Below are positions 5,527-5,681 of a stretch of DNA of 5,681 nucleotides, piece by piece. The stretch is from contig JAGWRJ010000739.1 of the NCBI GenBank assembly GCA_028869725.1, positions 1 to 5,681 of the forward strand, written 5' to 3'. The notes under the pieces are model-generated. The model searched no databases. It was not told the DNA's origin and saw only the letters and a program-made list of their open reading frames with translations. Positions within the stretch are counted from its first letter, which is position 1, and every line of letters starts with the position of its first letter. This stretch comes from Alphaproteobacteria bacterium (GTDB taxonomy: Bacteria > Pseudomonadota > Alphaproteobacteria > Micropepsales > Micropepsaceae). Made by a program: the position numbers and the translations under genes.

Positions 5527-5681
5527 ATGTTTCCGACTTCTGTCCGGCGAGAGGTCGTCGCACTCCTGATAGCCAAATTCATCCTGCTTTCGGTCCTCTA
5601 CGTTCTCTTCTTCTCGCCAAGCCATCGTCTGACCGTGACGACGCAGCGGCTTGAGCATCATCTTTTCGCGGACAGCGCATC
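5527..5681 (+). CDS. cydP: CydP-like small subunit of cytochrome bd oxidase (5' part, cut by window edge)
   Basis: The frame is open from ATG at 5527 to the right edge (51 codons, no stop seen). It encodes a short protein with a basic N-terminus (VRRE, residues 6-9), one transmembrane helix at about residues 10-29 (VVALLIAKFILLSVLYVLFF), then SPSHR and a polar tail ending in a LEHHLF-like stretch. The pattern R-R-E, hydrophobic helix with an internal K (K17), FFS and a short hydrophilic tail containing a HLF motif is what I recall for CydP, a putative small subunit encoded next to cydAB. In frame, TGA at 5503-5505 is the nearest upstream stop and no other ATG intervenes. AGAGA at 5516-5520 is a plausible ribosome binding site. 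The FNR-type box upstream fits a bd oxidase operon. Identity is from pattern memory, and cydA lies outside the window if present. Confidence 0.72.
   Translation, partial: MFPTSVRREVVALLIAKFILLSVLYVLFFSPSHRLTVTTQRLEHHLFADSA

Overview
The window suggests a GC-rich Gram-negative bacterium, most likely a proteobacterium and possibly an alphaproteobacterium. The reasons are high GC with matching codon use, an outer-membrane beta-barrel protein with a signal peptide, separate two-component phosphorelay proteins, a perfect FNR/FixK/Anr box and a CydP-like small oxidase subunit. No rRNA, tRNA, CRISPR array, insertion sequence or other mobile element could be recognised.

Region 1 (1-716, + strand) holds two small, translationally coupled phosphorelay genes: a stand-alone receiver (67-447) and a stand-alone histidine phosphotransfer (HPt) protein (444-716). 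Neither has an output domain, and no histidine kinase lies in the window. One may lie upstream of base 1.

Region 2 (713-4696, - strand) is a tight four-gene operon that converges on region 1, so that the two stop codons overlap in one CTAG. In transcription order it encodes a stand-alone receiver, a TPR plus YaiO-type outer-membrane barrel protein, a membrane-anchored HEAT-repeat protein and a membrane-embedded processive GT2 glycosyltransferase. Junctions are a 4-base overlap, a 2-base gap and a 4-base overlap. The gene set resembles a minimal polysaccharide synthesis and export system: inner-membrane synthase, outer-membrane TPR-barrel, a HEAT adaptor whose bulk is predicted to be cytoplasmic, and a receiver as a possible switch. 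The phosphorelay pair next door could feed that receiver. This is the most interesting part of the window.

Region 3 (4697-5526) is about 830 bases with no convincing gene. It must hold the promoter of the - strand operon at its left end. At its right end it holds a perfect FNR-type box (TTGATGCTGATCAA, 5407-5420) and a 6-bp-arm inverted repeat just downstream.

Region 4 (5527-5681, + strand) is the start of a small single-helix membrane protein resembling CydP, the putative small subunit of cytochrome bd oxidase. It runs off the right edge. cydAB would be expected next, in keeping with oxygen-responsive control by the FNR-type box.
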